From Pantoea sp. (GTDB taxonomy: Bacteria > Pseudomonadota > Gammaproteobacteria > Enterobacterales > Enterobacteriaceae): a stretch of 64,000 nucleotides of DNA. The notes below the pieces were generated by a model. That model was not told where the DNA came from, did not search any database, and saw only the letters and a program-made list of their open reading frames with translations. The stretch spans positions 175,790 through 239,789 of the forward strand of contig NZ_JAPWKD010000001.1 of the NCBI RefSeq assembly GCF_028283705.1. The letters run 5' to 3'. Below, one piece after another: positions 11,201 through 22,563 of the stretch. Position 1 is the stretch's first letter, and every line of letters begins with the position of its first letter. A program made the position numbers and the translations under genes.

Positions 11201-11312
11201 GCAGTGGCGCAACCGGCAGCAGGCGGAAGCCGAGAATACCCGCCAGCGCAATCGCCAGCGTCAGCAGCGTGGTAGCGACAGGCCGGTGGATAAACAGGGC
11301 GAAAAACTTCAC
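8235..11312 (-). CDS. mdtC: RND efflux pump subunit MdtC
   Basis: 1025 residues, the same length as E. coli MdtC. It is a resistance-nodulation-division transporter with 12 transmembrane helices and two large periplasmic loops. The proton-relay aspartates are visible in [16 protein letters not shown] near residue 400, and the second-half motif [16 protein letters not shown] is present. It forms a B2C heterotrimer with MdtB that exports bile salts, novobiocin and other compounds through MdtA and TolC. The start ATG overlaps the mdtB stop (ATGA). Confidence 0.97.
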   Translation of the reverse strand: MKFFALFIHRPVATTLLTLAIALAGILGFRLLPVAPLPQVDFPVIVISASLPGASPETMASSVATPLERSLGRIAGVSEMTSTSSLGSTRIILVFDFDRDINGAARDVQAAINAAQSLLPTGMPSRPTYRKANPSDAPIMILTLTSDIYNPGQLYDYASTQLAQKLSQIEGVGDVTVGGSSLPAVRVDLNPQALFNQGVSLDAVRTAIVNANQRRPQGAIDDQQLRWQLRTNDELQSASDYQPLVVNYNNGASVRLSDVANVQDSVQDVRNAGMTNGKPAVLLIIRKSPDANIIDTVDRIRAELPLLHDVIPASIDLQVAQDRSPTIRASLHEVEQSLVIAVALVILVVFFFLRDGRATLIPAAAVPVSLIGTFAAMYLCGFSLNNLSLMALTIATGFVVDDAIVVLENIARHVEAGMKPLQAALQGVREVGFTVLSMSLSLIAVFLPLLMLGGLIGRFFSEFAITLSVAILISLFVSITLTPMMCAYLLKPQARRAQPRLRGFGRLLMAVQHGYGRSLGWVLDHARWVLLVLIATVGLTIWLFISIPKTFMPEQDTGRLTGFISADQSISFQAMRGKLQDFMNIIKADPAVDNVTGFTGGSRTNSGSMFISLKPLSERSENAQQVIARLRIKLAKEPGANLYLNAVQDLRIGGRESNASYQYSLLSDNLTDLRTWEPQIRQAFSSLPELADVNSDQQDKGSEMDLTYDRDSMARLGIDVSAANALLNNAFGQRQISTIYQPLNQYKVVMEVDPRYTQDISSLDQMFVINSDGKAIPLSWFARWQPANAPLSVNHQGLSAASTISFNLPEGVSLSQASDAIDRTMTALGVPASVRGSFAGTAQVFQQSQSSQLYLILAAIAAVYIVLGILYESYVHPLTILSTLPSAGVGALLALELFNTPFSLIALIGILLLIGIVKKNAIMMVDFALEAERKGNLTARDAIFQACQLRFRPIMMTTLAALFGALPLVLTSGDGAELRQPLGITIAGGLVMSQLLTLYTTPVVYLMMDKLRRRKRPVLINIQEN

Positions 11313-14300
11313 GGTTGTGCCTCCGAACGTTGGAAGCGGCGGCGCGTGGCGTGCGCCAGACGGTCAAATAACAGGTAGATCACCGGCGTGGTGAACAGCG
11401 TCAGGATCTGGCTGAGGATCAGTCCCCCTACCATCGCGATCCCCAGTGGACGCCGCAGCTCAGCACCCGCACCCATGCTCAGCATCAGTGGCAACGCGCC
11501 AAGCAACGCCGCCAGGGTTGTCATCAGTATCGGGCGGAAACGCAGCAGGCAGGCCTGATAAATCGCCTCATAGGGTGCCATCCCCTGTTCACGTTCGGCG
11601 GCCAGCGCGAAGTCGATCATCATGATGGCGTTTTTCTTCACGATACCGATCAGCAGGATGATGCCGATGATGGCCACAATATCCAGCTCGTTACCGCTCA
11701 GCATCAGCGCCAGCAGCGCACCCACCCCGGCGGTGGGCAGCGTTGAGAGGATGGTGATGGGGTGAATAAAACTCTCGTACAGCACGCCGAGCACGATATA
11801 CATCGCCACCACCGCCGCGATAATCAGCCACACCGTGCTGGTCAGCGCCGCCTCGAACGCCAGCGTGCTGCCCTGGAATTGCGTCATCATCTCGGCAGGC
11901 ATCCCCACCTGGTCTTCCGCCGCACTGATGGCTTTAACCGCTTCACCCAGTGAATAGCCCTCGGCGACGTTAAATGAAAACGTGGCTGACGGGAACTGGT
12001 CAAGATGGTTGATGCTCAGTGCGGCGTGACGTTCCTCCACCGTGGCAATGGCGCTGAGCGGTACGCTGCCACCAGCGGTGCTGGCAAGACGAATGCCGTC
12101 AAGGCTGGCAAGGCCGGGTGTGGCATCGTTGTTTTGCCCCAGCACCACGCGATACTGATTTGCCTGGGTGTAGATGGTGGAGATCAGGCGCTGACCAAAG
12201 GCGTTGTACAGCGCATTGTCGATATCCGCCATGGTGATGCCGAGTCGGCTGGCGCTGTCGCGATCGACGCGAATAAAGGCTTCCAGCCCCTGATCCTGCC
12301 AGTCGCTGCTGACATCGCGTAACTCAGGCAGGGTATTGAGCTGGTTAAGCAGCGCAGGAACCCAGGTACTGAGCGACTCCAGCGAACCCGATTGCAGCGT
12401 GAACTGATAGGGGGTGCGGCTGGCCTGGGTATCGATGGTGAGATCCTGTACCGGCTGCAACCAGAGCGAGACCCCCGGAATCTGCGCCACCGCTGCCTGT
12501 AGCCTTTTTTGTACCGCCGGGATGCGGTCATCACGCTCGGACAGGGGTTTCAGGTTGATTTGCAGCCGTGCGCTGTTGAGCGCGGCATTGGTGCCGTCAA
12601 CACCGACAAATGACGTCAGGCTCTGCACTGCCGGATCTTTCATCACAATCGACGCCACATCACGCGTGCGTTGCGCCATGCTGGCATAGGAAACCGACTG
12701 CGGAGCCTGCAATGTCCCCTGAATAATGCCGTTGTCCTGCTGGGGAAAGAAGCCTTTGGGAATCGCTATCCACAGCAACACGGTAAGCAGCAGGGTGCCG
12801 AGCGCCACCGACAGCGTCAGCCAGGGATGTCGAAGTACCTGTGTCAGCCAGCGACCATAACCGGCGATGATACGGTCAAACATCGCTTCACTGGCGCGGG
12901 AAAAACGGTTTTGTTTACGCAGCGATTCGAGGCTTAGCATACGCGCGCACATCATTGGCGTCAGCGTCAGCGACACCACGGCGGAAATCAGGATCGCCAC
13001 CGCGAGGGTAACGGCAAATTCGCGGAACAGGCGGCCAATCACATCGCCCATAAATAACAGCGGAATCAGCACGGCAATTAACGAAAAGGTCAGGGAGATG
13101 ATGGTGAACCCGATTTCGCCTGCGCCTTTCAGTGCGGCGGTCAGGGGTTTCTCACCTTTCTCCAGATAACGGGAAATATTCTCGATCACCACGATGGCAT
13201 CATCAACCACGAAGCCGGTGGCAATGGTCAGCGCCATCAGCGTCAGGTTGTTAATGGAGAAACCGAGGAAATACATCGCGGCAAAGGTGCCCACCAGTGA
13301 CAGTGGCACCGCTACCGCCGGGATAATGGTCGCCGGGACATTACGCAGGAACAGGTAAATGATCATCACCACCAGACCAATCGCCAGCATCAGTTCATGC
13401 TGGGTATCCGCAACGGAGGCGCGGATATTGGTGGTGCGGTCGGTCAGCAGTGTGACCTCAACCGACTTAGGCAGCGCTGCGGTGAGTGATGGCAGCAGGG
13501 CGCGAATGTTATCAGCGGTGGCAATGATATTGGCCCCCGGCTGACGTTGTACGTTAAGCACAATCGCGGGCTGCCGATTGGCCCAGGCACCGAGCCAGCT
13601 GTTTTCTGCTCCCTGTTCAATGGTGGCAATATCACCCAGACGCACCGGTGCGCCATTGTTGTAGCTGATGATGAGGCGGCGATAATCCTCGGCGGAGGTC
13701 ATCTGGTCGTTGGCGGACAGGGTGATGGAACGAGTGGGGCCATCCAGGCTGCCTTTAGCTGAATTGACGTTGGCATTGCTGATCGCTGTGCGCACCGTTT
13801 CGCTGGTTAGCCCCAGCGACGCCAGCGCCTGGGCGTTCATTTGCACTCGTACTGCCGGGCGTTGCCCGCCAGAAAGGGTCACCAGCCCGACACCGGAGAC
13901 CTGGGAAATTTTCTGCGCCACGCGCGTTTCCACCATATCCTGCACCTGAGTTAACGGCATGCTGGTGGTGGTGACGGCGAGAGTCATAATCGGCGGATCC
14001 GCCGGATTGACTTTACTGTAAACCGGCGGGTTAGGCAGATCGCTGGGTAGCAGGTTGGTGGCGGAGTTGATCGCCGCCTGCACTTCCTGTTCCGCCACAT
14101 CCAGCGACAATGAGAGCTGGAATTGCAGTGTGACCACCGAAGCGCCACCGGAGCTTTGCGAGGACATCTGCTTCAGCCCGGACATCTGGCCGAACTGACG
14201 CTCCAGTGGTGCGGTAATTGAGGAGGTCACCACATCCGGGCTGGCCCCGGGGTAGAGGGTAACGACCTGAATCGTCGGATAATCCACTTCCGGCAACGCG

Positions 14301-14431
14301 GACACCGGCAGGAAGCGATAACCGAGAATACCGGCCAGCAGGATGGCGATCATCAGCAGCGTGGTCGCCACCGGGCGCAGAATAAACAGGCGCGACGGTC
14401 CGCCGCTGGCGTCGGGAGGCATCACCTGCAT
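11309..14431 (-). CDS. mdtB: RND efflux pump subunit MdtB
   Basis: 1040 residues, the length of E. coli MdtB. It has the RND N-terminal helix ([19 protein letters not shown]), the DD proton-relay pair in [16 protein letters not shown], and a matching C-terminal half. It is clearly paralogous to the neighbouring MdtC and is its partner in the inner-membrane heterotrimer. The start overlaps the mdtA stop by one base (TAATG). Confidence 0.97.
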   Translation of the reverse strand: MQVMPPDASGGPSRLFILRPVATTLLMIAILLAGILGYRFLPVSALPEVDYPTIQVVTLYPGASPDVVTSSITAPLERQFGQMSGLKQMSSQSSGGASVVTLQFQLSLSLDVAEQEVQAAINSATNLLPSDLPNPPVYSKVNPADPPIMTLAVTTTSMPLTQVQDMVETRVAQKISQVSGVGLVTLSGGQRPAVRVQMNAQALASLGLTSETVRTAISNANVNSAKGSLDGPTRSITLSANDQMTSAEDYRRLIISYNNGAPVRLGDIATIEQGAENSWLGAWANRQPAIVLNVQRQPGANIIATADNIRALLPSLTAALPKSVEVTLLTDRTTNIRASVADTQHELMLAIGLVVMIIYLFLRNVPATIIPAVAVPLSLVGTFAAMYFLGFSINNLTLMALTIATGFVVDDAIVVIENISRYLEKGEKPLTAALKGAGEIGFTIISLTFSLIAVLIPLLFMGDVIGRLFREFAVTLAVAILISAVVSLTLTPMMCARMLSLESLRKQNRFSRASEAMFDRIIAGYGRWLTQVLRHPWLTLSVALGTLLLTVLLWIAIPKGFFPQQDNGIIQGTLQAPQSVSYASMAQRTRDVASIVMKDPAVQSLTSFVGVDGTNAALNSARLQINLKPLSERDDRIPAVQKRLQAAVAQIPGVSLWLQPVQDLTIDTQASRTPYQFTLQSGSLESLSTWVPALLNQLNTLPELRDVSSDWQDQGLEAFIRVDRDSASRLGITMADIDNALYNAFGQRLISTIYTQANQYRVVLGQNNDATPGLASLDGIRLASTAGGSVPLSAIATVEERHAALSINHLDQFPSATFSFNVAEGYSLGEAVKAISAAEDQVGMPAEMMTQFQGSTLAFEAALTSTVWLIIAAVVAMYIVLGVLYESFIHPITILSTLPTAGVGALLALMLSGNELDIVAIIGIILLIGIVKKNAIMMIDFALAAEREQGMAPYEAIYQACLLRFRPILMTTLAALLGALPLMLSMGAGAELRRPLGIAMVGGLILSQILTLFTTPVIYLLFDRLAHATRRRFQRSEAQP

Positions 14432-15672
14432 TATTGACGTTCTCCACGTGCCGGTTGGGTGGCGCGCCGGTTCAGCGGCGTGGTGCTTTGCGGTGCGACA
14501 ATTTCGACCGTCGCCCCTTCAGTTAAGCGGTCCAGACCATCTGTGACCACGCGATCCCCTGCGGCCAGCCCGGCACTGATCACCACTTGCTGGCTGTCCT
14601 GCAAACCGGCGGTGACCCGTTTTTTACTCACTTTATTCTCGCTGTTCACCACCCAGACGAAATGCCCCTCATTACTCATTTGCAATGCGGCGGTGGGGAT
14701 CACCACCGCATCCTGCAGGGTATCGACTTTCAGGCGCGCATTGACGAACTGGTTGGGGAACAGCGCGTCATCCTCGTTGCTGAAGCGCGCTTTCAGTTTG
14801 ATGGTGCCAGTGGTGACATCGATCTGGTTATCAATACTCAGCAGGGTGCCGGAGGTCAGCAGGGTTTTATTGCTGCGATCCCAGGCATCCACCACCAGCG
14901 GCTGGCCGCTTTTCTGTGCTTTGAGGATCTGGCTGATATTATTCTCTGCCACGCTGAACACCACGTCGATCGGGTGGGTTTGCGTGATCACCACTAACCC
15001 AGTGGTATCACTGGAAGTCACGTAGTTACCGACATCAACCTGTTTCAGGCCAACCCGCCCGGAAATGGGGGCGGTGATACGGCTATAGGTCAGATTGAGC
15101 TGGGCGCTGGCGACGTTACCTTCATCGGCCTTGATGGTACCGAGGGTTTCACTCACCAGTGAACGTTGGGTATCCAGTTCCTGCTGCGACACCAGCGCGG
15201 TTTTCGCCAGTTGTTCATAACGGGCTAAATCACGCCGCGCATTAGCCAGTGTGGCCTGATCTTTCGCCAGTTGTCCCTGAGCCTGAATCAATGCGACCTG
15301 ATAAGGGCGCGGATCGATTTCTGCCAGTAACGCCCCGGCAGTCACCTGCTGACCTTCATTGAAATGTAGCGCCATGAGCTGACCATCCACACGGCTGCGT
15401 ACTGTGACGGTGTTGGCGGCGGTGACGGTGCCCAACCCACTCAGATAATGCGGAACGCTTTGTAATTCGGCGTTTGCGGCCTGCACCGGCGCCAGTGGAC
15501 GACCCCCACCATTTGCGCCACCGGCACCACGACCATGATGGCGCTGTCCTTCGGCCTGTGGTTGTTTATTCGGTTCTGCCGGATGCTGCCACCAGTAATA
15601 ACCTCCGGCCAGCACAGCGACGATCGCCAGGGTGATGAGACTTTTTTTCCACAACGGATGTCGGTTCTTCAT
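14431..15672 (-). CDS. mdtA: Membrane fusion protein MdtA of the MdtABC pump
   Basis: 413 residues counted from ATG at 15670-15672. An in-frame ATG 96 bases further upstream would add a basic, non-family extension and is rejected. The N-terminal hydrophobic anchor (about 10-27, [18 protein letters not shown]) is followed by a lipoyl/barrel-sandwich region split by a coiled-coil hairpin (around [18 protein letters not shown]) and by a beta-barrel domain. It bridges MdtBC to TolC in the periplasm. It is the first gene of the operon, so the BaeR-controlled promoter should lie in 15673-15913, shared divergently with the aldo/keto reductase gene. Confidence 0.95.
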   Translation of the reverse strand: MKNRHPLWKKSLITLAIVAVLAGGYYWWQHPAEPNKQPQAEGQRHHGRGAGGANGGGRPLAPVQAANAELQSVPHYLSGLGTVTAANTVTVRSRVDGQLMALHFNEGQQVTAGALLAEIDPRPYQVALIQAQGQLAKDQATLANARRDLARYEQLAKTALVSQQELDTQRSLVSETLGTIKADEGNVASAQLNLTYSRITAPISGRVGLKQVDVGNYVTSSDTTGLVVITQTHPIDVVFSVAENNISQILKAQKSGQPLVVDAWDRSNKTLLTSGTLLSIDNQIDVTTGTIKLKARFSNEDDALFPNQFVNARLKVDTLQDAVVIPTAALQMSNEGHFVWVVNSENKVSKKRVTAGLQDSQQVVISAGLAAGDRVVTDGLDRLTEGATVEIVAPQSTTPLNRRATQPARGERQ

Positions 15673-15913
15673 GAATTGATGCGCTCTCCTGCGTAGTCGT
15701 TTCCCAAAATGCGCAACCCAACCAACCGGAGCGCAAACCAAAGAATTGTAATCGCCTGGTCTGGGCAAAAATTGAAGGAATTAAGAATATCGTTCTGAGC
15801 CTGCTAATTATTCATATTCTGTACGAATTTATCAGGATTTTTTCACCAGCATGTTTCGGCCCTTTGCTAAGCTCGGAAGCTATACCGTCTCGTTTCAATT
15901 AAGGAGAAATAAA

Positions 15914-16879
15914 ATGAGTCAACAATCTACCCGCCAGCTTGGCGACAGTGGTATTGCAGTGCCGGTTCTCACTTTTGGAGGTAATGTCTTCGGCTGGACC
16001 GTTGATGAGAAAACCTCGTTTTCCCTGCTGGATGCGCTGGTGGAGAAGGGATTGTGGTTCATCGACACCGCCGATGTTTATTCACGCTGGGTACCCGGTA
16101 ATGCAGGCGGTGAATCCGAAACTATCATTGGCAAATGGCTGAAGAAAAGCGGCAAACGCGACAGCATCGTACTGGCGACCAAAGTGGGTATGGAGCTGTC
16201 ACCGGAAAAAACCGGCCTGAAGCCACAATATATTCGTCAGGCAGTGGAAGATTCGCTGCGCCGTCTGCAAACCGACTACATCGACCTGTATCAGGCACAC
16301 CGCGACGATCAGGATACCCCGCTGGCCGAGACGCTGGCCGCGTTTGATTCGCTGATCAAAGAGGGCAAGGTCCGTGCCATTGGAGCCTCTAACTACAGCG
16401 CCGACCGTTTGCAGGAAGCACTAAAAATCAGCGAGCAGCAGGGATTAGCACGTTATGAAACTCTGCAACCTGAGTACAACCTTTATGATCGCCAGGGTTA
16501 CGAAAACGGCCTGGAGCAGGTCGCGGTGGGACATGGCCTGGGCGTGATTAATTATTATTCACTGGCGAGCGGCTTCCTCAGTGGAAAATATCGTAAAGCC
16601 GCGGATGCCAGCAAAAGTGCACGCGGGCAGGGCGTGGTTGCCAAATATCTCAATCCGCGTGGCCTGCTTATTCTGGAAGCGCTGGACGATGTGGCCGACT
16701 CGCACGATGCATCGCCAACCCAGGTGGCACTGGCCTGGCAGATTGCGCGCCCGAGCATCACTGCGCCGATTGTGAGCGCGACCTCGCTGTCGCAGATTGA
16801 TGATCTGGTGAAAGCGACACAGCTGACGCTAAGCAAACAGGAGATTGAAGAACTGTCCCGCGCCAGCGCAGCCAATTAA
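15914..16879 (+). CDS. Aldo/keto reductase
   Basis: 321-residue NADPH-dependent (beta/alpha)8 oxidoreductase. The catalytic tetrad is visible: D and Y in FIDTADVYSRW, K in LATKVGME, and H in YQAHRDD. A C-terminal cofactor-binding segment (IVSATSLSQIDDL) follows. The start at 15914 is preceded by an AAGGAG site (15901-15906) 7 bases upstream. Longer in-frame starts further upstream lack such a site. It is divergent from mdtA. The natural substrate is unknown; the family reduces aldehydes and ketones in the cytoplasm. Confidence 0.88.
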   Translation: MSQQSTRQLGDSGIAVPVLTFGGNVFGWTVDEKTSFSLLDALVEKGLWFIDTADVYSRWVPGNAGGESETIIGKWLKKSGKRDSIVLATKVGMELSPEKTGLKPQYIRQAVEDSLRRLQTDYIDLYQAHRDDQDTPLAETLAAFDSLIKEGKVRAIGASNYSADRLQEALKISEQQGLARYETLQPEYNLYDRQGYENGLEQVAVGHGLGVINYYSLASGFLSGKYRKAADASKSARGQGVVAKYLNPRGLLILEALDDVADSHDASPTQVALAWQIARPSITAPIVSATSLSQIDDLVKATQLTLSKQEIEELSRASAAN

Positions 16880-16889
16880 TGATTGAAGG

Positions 16890-16917
16890 GTTACGGCACG
16901 GTTTATCGCGCCGTAAC
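16890..16917. repeat. REP-like palindrome
   Basis: GTTACGGC (16890-16897) pairs with GCCGTAAC (16910-16917); the inner part contains GTTTATCGCG. It is related to the units at 1976, 26639 and 43758. It lies 10 bases after the aldo/keto reductase stop and may act as a 3'-end hairpin. It has no T-tract. Confidence 0.6.
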
Positions 16918-17125
16918 AATAAGATAGGTTCGGAACTGTCCGATTATTTTTTCCAGTCAAAAAATGCCATTTTCGGCAAAAGATTTTCATTCATAGATCG
17001 CTGTCACAATTGCGTTAAAAAACTGTCACTCTACGGAACTCTGAGCACATATTTGCAAAAACGCCCCCTACCCCAGCACTATTCTCTGCTCGATCTTTCC
17101 AGAAACTCACAAAAGAATAATCATC

Positions 17126-18463
17126 ATGAACAGAAAAGAAGCAGTGCAACGCCTCCCGAGCCGTCTGGCCGCGGGAACCATTATGTTTGCTCTGCTGAGT
17201 GCCTCTGCCGTGGCAGCGGATGCATTCAGCTACGATTCACCCTACATGTTCGGTGACTGGGGCGGTTACCGAACCCAACTGGAGAATGATGGCGTTAAGT
17301 TTGATGTTAACTACACCATGGAAAGTGCTTCTAACCTGGGTGGCGGTTACGATAAAAACACCTCAATGCGCTACAGCGACCAATGGGCGTTTGGCGTTAA
17401 TTTAGACCTGGAAAAACTGCTGAACTGGCAGGATGCTGAATTCCAGATGACCATCACCGACCGTAATGGCCAGAATATTTCTGATCAGGTGGGCGATCCG
17501 CGTAGCGGCATGCTCTCCTCTGTGCAGGAAGTTTATGGTCGTGGACAGACCTGGCGTTTAACGCAGTTCTGGTTACGTCAGGGATTATTTAACGATGTGG
17601 TTGATATCAAAGCCGGTCGTGTCACGGTGGGCGAAGACTTCGATAACTTTGATAGCAAGTTCCAGAACCTGGCATTCGGTAGCGGCCAGGCCGGTAACTG
17701 GCGTGGCGATCGTTGGTACAACTGGCCGGTTTCCCAGTGGGGCGGTCGTATCAAATTTAACATTACCCCGGAAGTCTTCTTCCAGGTGGGCTTCTACAAC
17801 GATAACCCGAAAAACTACGATACCGGCAATGGCTTCCGTCTCGATATGGGCAATTCCTTAGGCAATATGGTGCCGGTGGAATTGGGCTGGAAACCCACCT
17901 TTGGTCCGGACAAACTGCCGGGTAACTACCGTATCGGTTATTACTATTCTTCAGTAGATGGCGATGTCTACGGTAGCTGGCGCAACGGTGGTTACCAGGA
18001 TCAGGCGCATGCCTACGGCGGTTATGTGCTGTTGCAACAACAGCTGACTGCACAGGGTGGCGATGCCAGCCGTGGTCTTGGCGTGACGGTTCAGGCGGTA
18101 ATGAACGACCACAAAACCTCGAAAACCGACAACTATCAATCCATCAGCTTTACCTGGAAAGGGCCGTTTGACGCGCGTCCTGCCGATGAAATTGGTATTG
18201 GTGCGGCACGTATTCACGTCAACAGCTCTTACACCACAGCATTACGCCAGCAGAATGCGGCTAACGGTGAGACGGACTACAACAGCCCGACCTATCTGCC
18301 GATTCAGGATGGTTCAGAATACAACTATGAAATCTACTACAACGCTCAGCTGACCAAATGGCTCCAGCTGCGTCCGAACCTGCAATATGTCACGGCGCCG
18401 GGTGCAGTGAGCGAAGTGAAAGATGCGTTTATTGGTGGTATCGCGGCAAATATCAGTTTCTAA
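17126..18463 (+). CDS. OprB-family carbohydrate porin
   Basis: 445 residues. A signal peptide (about 1-30, ending near SASAVAADAF) is followed by an aromatic-rich beta-barrel with the OprB-family opening MFGDWGGYRTQLENDGVKF and a terminal phenylalanine (AANISF), the outer-membrane insertion signal. It is predicted to be an outer-membrane channel for glucose or other sugars. It is a single gene with its own promoter region (16918-17125) and a strong intrinsic terminator. It has no sugar-catabolic neighbours except possibly the aldo/keto reductase. Confidence 0.88.
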   Translation: MNRKEAVQRLPSRLAAGTIMFALLSASAVAADAFSYDSPYMFGDWGGYRTQLENDGVKFDVNYTMESASNLGGGYDKNTSMRYSDQWAFGVNLDLEKLLNWQDAEFQMTITDRNGQNISDQVGDPRSGMLSSVQEVYGRGQTWRLTQFWLRQGLFNDVVDIKAGRVTVGEDFDNFDSKFQNLAFGSGQAGNWRGDRWYNWPVSQWGGRIKFNITPEVFFQVGFYNDNPKNYDTGNGFRLDMGNSLGNMVPVELGWKPTFGPDKLPGNYRIGYYYSSVDGDVYGSWRNGGYQDQAHAYGGYVLLQQQLTAQGGDASRGLGVTVQAVMNDHKTSKTDNYQSISFTWKGPFDARPADEIGIGAARIHVNSSYTTALRQQNAANGETDYNSPTYLPIQDGSEYNYEIYYNAQLTKWLQLRPNLQYVTAPGAVSEVKDAFIGGIAANISF

Positions 18464-18479
18464 TCAGAAACTTTGCGGA

Positions 18480-18505
18480 AGGCGTCCTGCGGGACGCCTT
18501 TTTTT
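18480..18505 (+). terminator. Intrinsic terminator of the OprB gene
   Basis: AGGCGTCC (18480-18487) pairs with GGACGCCT (18492-18499) around the loop TGCG and is followed by a run of seven T. It separates the porin gene from the convergent yegD. Confidence 0.92.
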
Positions 18506-18508
18506 ATC

Positions 18509-19861
18509 TCAGGCAAACATAATTTCAGCCCAGCGAGCCAGACCTGCGGTCACCGAGCCAAAATCATCGCCGCTGGCGATCGGCGTATCCGGTAATGCTT
18601 GTTGGAGTGCCGCGCGCAGAATCGGTGAACGCGCGCTGCCGCCGGTCAGATAGATCACTTCAGGTTTGGTGGCGCAGGTTGCCAGCGCCAGGTGAACCTG
18701 TTCCAGAATCCGCTCCAGCGGCTGATTGATCGCCTCTTCCAGCTGGCTGGTGCTGGTTTCCGCCTGCAACTGTGAGGCAATAAATGCCAGTGAGGCGGAT
18801 GTGATCGGCTGCTCGGACAGGGCGATTTTGCTTTCCTCTGCCGCACGTACCAAGCGATAACTCAGTTTTTGCTGCCACACTTTCAGCAGGTGAGTGACCT
18901 GGTCGGGGTTCTGGGCATCGCGGATTAAATCACGCAACAACTTGCCACAGGCGGCGGAATAGAACTCGCTCTGTGCCGGAACATCGTTAATCGCCACCGC
19001 GTTCCACCACGGCAAAGCGGGCAGGGCAATGCCTTTTTGCGTGCTGCCACCAAGACCGAGCAGGGGCATCAGGGTTTTGAATGCCAGCATGATATCGAGA
19101 TCGTTACCCCCGACGCGGCAGCCACTGTGGCCGAGTAAACTCTCGCGGCGATCGGCTTTGTTCCGCCATTCGGGTCCCATCAGCAGCATCGAACAGTCGG
19201 TAGTGCCGCCGCCGATATCCACCACCAGCACGCGCGTTTCTTTTTCCAGCGTGGCTTCAAAATCGAGGCCCGCGGCGACCGGCTCGAACTGGAATTCGAC
19301 ATCGCGGAATCCGGCGCGTTTTGCTGCACGCAGCAGAATGCCCTGAGCCTGTTCATTCGCCTCATCGCCACCCAGCCCCTGGAAGTTGATGGGACGGCCA
19401 ATGACCGCCTGCTCAATCGGTTGATCCAGCTGGCTTTCGCCTTGCTGACGGATATGCAGCATCATGGCGCACACCAAATCTTCAAACAGCGCGATCTGTT
19501 GTGGTTTCAGGCCGCTGGCCCCGAGAAAGGATTTGGGTGATTTTACAAACCACACCTCTTCCGGATCGACCATATAGTTCTGCAACGCCGTGAGGCCAAA
19601 CTGCACGCTGCCCGGCGTGACATCGATATCTTCTTCGCGGTTAAAGCGTAACGCGCGTTGCAGCAACGCCTGGCCTTCGTTATCCGGGGTAGGTACCTGA
19701 TGATGGCGATACAGCCACTCGCTAATGGCTTCGCGGGTCGGGGCGCAAATCATGGAGGGAAGCAGGCGCTGACCATTCTCCAGCGTAAGCAGTCGTGGTA
19801 CGCCCCGATCGCTGACTGCGATGGAACAGTTGGCTGTGCCGTAATCGAATCCGATAAACAT
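18509..19861 (-). CDS. yegD: Hsp70-family protein YegD
   Basis: 450 residues from ATG at 19859-19861, the E. coli YegD length; an ATG one codon earlier is equally well placed. It contains an Hsp70/actin-type ATPase: phosphate-1 motif FIGFDYGTANCSIAV at the N-terminus, phosphate-2 motif VVDIGGGTTDCSML near 190-205, and the adenosine motif YLTGGSARSPIL near 410. The substrate-binding domain of DnaK is absent. The function is unknown; it is called a putative chaperone. Confidence 0.92.
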   Translation of the reverse strand: MFIGFDYGTANCSIAVSDRGVPRLLTLENGQRLLPSMICAPTREAISEWLYRHHQVPTPDNEGQALLQRALRFNREEDIDVTPGSVQFGLTALQNYMVDPEEVWFVKSPKSFLGASGLKPQQIALFEDLVCAMMLHIRQQGESQLDQPIEQAVIGRPINFQGLGGDEANEQAQGILLRAAKRAGFRDVEFQFEPVAAGLDFEATLEKETRVLVVDIGGGTTDCSMLLMGPEWRNKADRRESLLGHSGCRVGGNDLDIMLAFKTLMPLLGLGGSTQKGIALPALPWWNAVAINDVPAQSEFYSAACGKLLRDLIRDAQNPDQVTHLLKVWQQKLSYRLVRAAEESKIALSEQPITSASLAFIASQLQAETSTSQLEEAINQPLERILEQVHLALATCATKPEVIYLTGGSARSPILRAALQQALPDTPIASGDDFGSVTAGLARWAEIMFA

Positions 19862-19926
19862 CATTTCCCCCATGCCTGAAAAAAGGGGGCGACTTTAGCG
19901 CAGCTCAGGCGGGCAGGCAAGGCAGA

Positions 19927-22491
19927 TTACATCTGTATTTCCTGGTAAACGTGATACTGACCACGTCCGGCGTGTTTGGCGCTGTAACAGGCAACATCCG
20001 CCTGTGACATCACCAGGTTGCTGATGCAGTTATGTTCATCAATTTGCGTCATACCCGCACTGGCACCGACCTGGTAGACGTTCTCCATCCACATAAAGCG
20101 ATACTGATTGACCGCCGTGACCAGGCGATGCACCACATCCCTAACCTGGTCCACCTCACAATCCGGCAGCAGCAGCCCAAACTCATCACCACCGAGGCGG
20201 GCGAGGAAATCACTGCTGCGTAAATGATGCTGCATCAGTTCACCCAGCTCGCGCAACAACGCGTCCCCGGCCGCATGGCCTGCGGTATCATTCACCGCTT
20301 TAAATTTATCGAGGTCGATAAACACCAGTACGTGTTGATGCTGATGCACCGTGGCATCGCTCAGCAGACGCTTGAGTTGCTGTTCAAAGCTCAGCCGGTT
20401 GGGCAGACGTGTCAGCATATCGTGTGAGGCGCTGTAGCTCAGGCGCTTCATCATATTGCGTGATTCGCTAACGTCCTGAATCACCATCACGGCACCAATG
20501 TTTTCGCCGGTCAGGGTTTTCAACGGCGTAATGCTGTAATGGATTTCGAACACGCCACCGTCGGCGGTATGCAGCACCAGCTCCTCTTCCAGGCCGGGGG
20601 TGGTTTTTTCCGCCGGTAACTGGCACAGCAATAAATTTTCGAGACGAGGGCCACTGGCTCCGCGCGTAATATTGAGTAACTCAGAAATCGGCAGCCCCGC
20701 CGCCGTATCCTGGGTCCAGCCGGTCATCATTTCCGCTACCGGATTCATAAAGGTGACACACATTTCGTCATTGGTACTGATCACCGCCTCACCGATCGAA
20801 TCGAGGGTGATTGCCATGCGCTCTTTTTCCTGGAACAACGCATCGTTCAGGGTACGCAGATGGGTGATATCCTGACTGATGCCGAGCATGCGTTCGATTT
20901 GCCCATCCTGGCTGAGGATACGGTTGGCCTCGGTGCGTACATAGCGAATGCCATCCGGCAGGTTGATGCGATATTCCATGTGAAACGCGCTGCGGCGCTC
21001 AATCGCTTCCTGTACCGTAAGCGCGGCGTAGTCCTGTTCTGACGGGTGCACGCGCTGCATCCACAGGTCGTAGGTTGGCACTTCATGGGCAGCCAGACCA
21101 TACAGCTCGTGCATGCGCTTATCCCACATCAGTTCACCGGTCAGCAGGTTCCACTCCCATACGCCAATACCCCCGGCTTCATTTGCCAGCGTGATACGTT
21201 CCATCAGACGACGATTGACCTGCTCACTCTGTTTCAGCTCGGAAATATCGACAATCTGCGAAATGAAGTAGAGCGGCTGCTGCTGTGTATCCCGCACCAT
21301 GGATACCGTCAGACGCGCCCAGACGATATCGCCATCTTTGCGGAAATAGCGCTTCTCCATGGTATAAGTCATGATTTCTCCCTTCAGCAGGCGGTTCAGC
21401 TGCTGCAGGTCGGATTCCAGATCGTCCGGGTGGGTGATTTGCTGGAAGGTGAGTTTTTTCAACTCATCAGCCGGGAAACCCAGCGTGCGACACAGCGATT
21501 GGTTTACCTGCAACCAGCCGCCCTGCGGCGATACCAGCGCCATGCCGATAGCGGAATATTCCATCGCATTACGGAAGCGGGTTTCATTTTCGGAGATATG
21601 GTTTTTCTCACGCTGAAAGGCATCCATCACCAGAGCCATCACATGGCTGGGGAGTAATACCAGCAGGAAGGGGAGCCAGGTCCCGGTCTGCCCCAGCATG
21701 CGATCCTCATGGCCGAGATTGACCAGACCAAACGCCAGCAGGAACGATATAAAGCTGGAGTTGATCAGGAAAAGTAAGAAAGCTTCAAACTTCGGCAGGC
21801 GTACTGCGCACCAGAACAGAATCACCACAATAAAGGTGAAGGGCCACGGCAGATAGCGCAGGCTCAGATAACTGGCGATCAGGGTAACGGCGAGGGTGAA
21901 GAGTGTCTCCAGACCGCGATGACGCGCTACCGGGTTTTCCTGCTTACCTGATGGCCACAGCAGCAGCACCGGACCGAGCGCCAGCATACCGATGATCTCT
22001 GAAACTACCCAGGTCGAGAAAAAGGGCAGTGTGGCTTGGCCATCAACATGCAGGATCCACAGCGCCAGCACCCCACCTGCCAGCGGTGCCAGCAGCCCGG
22101 CGCACACCACGTAACGCCCCCAGTCGAGCAGCGAATTCAGTGGTGCATTGCGGTTAAGCAACGCGCGGAGCATCATGCCACCGATCAGCGCCTGTAGCAT
22201 ATTCAGTAAGGCAAATTTGAGGTTACTGACTGCCGGACCGATCATCAGCAGATTGGCTAGCGCAGTGCCAATCAGACAGCCCAGCAACAGAAGCGGCACG
22301 CGCGGCGCAGGGGCGCGGAACACCACAATGGTCATCAATGCGGTGGAATACCACAGCGGCGAAATACGCCCACTGACGACAATTAGCTCCAGACAAAACA
22401 GCGTTAGCAGAAACGCGATTACCCCCAGATAGAGGGCGCTGAGCCAATATTTCTTAGAGCCATACTGCGAGGTCAATATGTCGAGGGTCAT
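19927..22491 (-). CDS. dgcE: Diguanylate cyclase, DgcE-like, without EAL domain
   Basis: 854 residues. A MASE1 membrane domain with about 8-9 helices (1-300) is followed by three PAS/PAC units (about 300-690) and a GGDEF domain. The active site GGDEF is at 767-771 and an inhibitory-site RxxD (RSSD, 758-761) lies five residues before it, so an active, product-inhibited c-di-GMP synthase is expected. E. coli DgcE (YegE) has about 1100 residues with a degenerate EAL domain at the C-terminus. Here the protein stops about 90 residues after the start of GGDEF and no EAL-coding sequence follows. In Erwinia, c-di-GMP controls capsule production, a role that fits the neighbourhood but is not shown here. 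Confidence 0.9.
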   Translation of the reverse strand: MTLDILTSQYGSKKYWLSALYLGVIAFLLTLFCLELIVVSGRISPLWYSTALMTIVVFRAPAPRVPLLLLGCLIGTALANLLMIGPAVSNLKFALLNMLQALIGGMMLRALLNRNAPLNSLLDWGRYVVCAGLLAPLAGGVLALWILHVDGQATLPFFSTWVVSEIIGMLALGPVLLLWPSGKQENPVARHRGLETLFTLAVTLIASYLSLRYLPWPFTFIVVILFWCAVRLPKFEAFLLFLINSSFISFLLAFGLVNLGHEDRMLGQTGTWLPFLLVLLPSHVMALVMDAFQREKNHISENETRFRNAMEYSAIGMALVSPQGGWLQVNQSLCRTLGFPADELKKLTFQQITHPDDLESDLQQLNRLLKGEIMTYTMEKRYFRKDGDIVWARLTVSMVRDTQQQPLYFISQIVDISELKQSEQVNRRLMERITLANEAGGIGVWEWNLLTGELMWDKRMHELYGLAAHEVPTYDLWMQRVHPSEQDYAALTVQEAIERRSAFHMEYRINLPDGIRYVRTEANRILSQDGQIERMLGISQDITHLRTLNDALFQEKERMAITLDSIGEAVISTNDEMCVTFMNPVAEMMTGWTQDTAAGLPISELLNITRGASGPRLENLLLCQLPAEKTTPGLEEELVLHTADGGVFEIHYSITPLKTLTGENIGAVMVIQDVSESRNMMKRLSYSASHDMLTRLPNRLSFEQQLKRLLSDATVHQHQHVLVFIDLDKFKAVNDTAGHAAGDALLRELGELMQHHLRSSDFLARLGGDEFGLLLPDCEVDQVRDVVHRLVTAVNQYRFMWMENVYQVGASAGMTQIDEHNCISNLVMSQADVACYSAKHAGRGQYHVYQEIQM

Positions 22492-22563
22492 GCACGAATC
22501 CAGCAGCGCGCATTCGCAACACGACGAAAAATGCGCCAGTCATTCTCTATCAGGCATGCTAGC

